This document shows positions 26,799 to 27,060 of a DNA stretch of 27,060 nucleotides, in pieces; positions within the stretch are counted from its first letter, which is position 1; each line of letters begins with the position of its first letter. The stretch covers positions 1 through 27,060 of the forward strand of contig JBNGIO010006034.1 in assembly GCA_049999805.1 (NCBI GenBank), read 5' to 3'. The notes under the pieces were generated by a model. The model had not been told where the DNA came from and searched no databases. It saw nothing but the letters and a program-made list of their open reading frames with translations. Both the position numbers and the translations under genes were made by a program. The stretch comes from Folioceros fuciformis (taxonomy: Eukaryota > Anthocerotophyta > Anthocerotopsida > Anthocerotales).

Positions 26799-27060
26799 GT
26801 GCACATCATCTAGTGGATGTCTGAGCGATTAAAAGTGTCGGTCGGTGCACATCCACTAGTGTGTCGGTCGGTGCACATCAACTAGTGGATGTCTGAGCGG
26901 TTAAAAGTGTCGGTCGGTGCACATCTAGTTGGGATGGATGTCGGGGTCGGTGCACATTGGCATGGATGTACATCTAGTTGGGATGGATGTACATCTAGTT
27001 GGGATGGATGTCGGGGTCGGTGCACATTGGCATGGATGTACATCTAGTTGGGATGGATGT
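26799..27060. repeat. Minisatellite, period about 70-71, running off the window
   Basis: Two 71-base units (from 26799 and 26870) share GTGCACATC...CTAGTGGATGTCTGAGCGNTTAAAAGTGTCGGTCG. A second unit type of exactly 70 bases starts at 26941 with TCGGGGTCGGTGCACATTGG and repeats without change from 27011 for the remaining 50 bases. The submotif ACATCTAGTTGGGATGGATG recurs inside it. The array begins 52 bases after the gene D stop and continues past the window. Confidence 0.88.

Noticed and set aside
26799-27060. CRISPR-like repeat array
   Set aside because: Units are contiguous tandem repeats without unique spacers, in a plant nuclear context.
1-27060. tRNA, rRNA or other structured RNA genes
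   Set aside because: No tRNA-like arms with matching anticodon, and no rRNA-like stretches, were recognised on either strand. A covariance-model search would be needed to exclude small RNAs.

Overview
The window is nuclear DNA of a land plant, probably a seed-free one. It holds a class I TCP transcription-factor gene, four large PLS-type pentatricopeptide repeat (PPR) genes without introns in their coding regions, a decayed satellite with two nested LTR-retrotransposon insertions, and broken PPR copies. Two PPR proteins (and one relic) end in Gly-Arg-Pro instead of Asp-Tyr-Trp. From memory, such variant DYW domains are known from hornworts, lycophytes and ferns, which edit organelle RNA in both directions. 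I cannot name the species.

Layout. 1-1697: 5' flank and leader of the TCP gene. 1698-3416: TCP coding region on +, with a 3' region to an AATAAA at 3760. About 3955-6615: a degenerate tandem array interrupted by a solo LTR (4226-4569, target duplication CTTGG) and a Ty1/copia element (5156-6469, target duplication GTTTA). Most of the copia interior is hidden behind a 10-N assembly gap. 6616-8626: AT-rich DNA with small direct repeats. 8627-11536: PPR gene A on -. 11906-13863: three PPR relics. 13864-17355: PPR gene B on +. 19179-22580: PPR gene C on -. 24005-26746: PPR gene D on +. 26799-27060: a minisatellite with a period of about 70 bp that runs off the window end.

The PPR genes form two pairs. 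A and B have PLS modules of exactly 102 residues, a shared N-terminal block of about 75 residues seen also in the relics, and a complete GRP-ended DYW domain with all zinc and catalytic residues. C and D have mostly 104-residue modules. D carries a Trp-Trp PG box, C has a frameshifted remnant of the same box, and neither keeps a deaminase domain. By family knowledge all four should be organelle RNA-binding proteins. A and B could edit RNA themselves, perhaps U to C. C and D would need a deaminase in trans, or may be decaying. The orientation is A<- ->B <-C D->, and the remnants around A and B point to local duplication followed by deletion and inversion.
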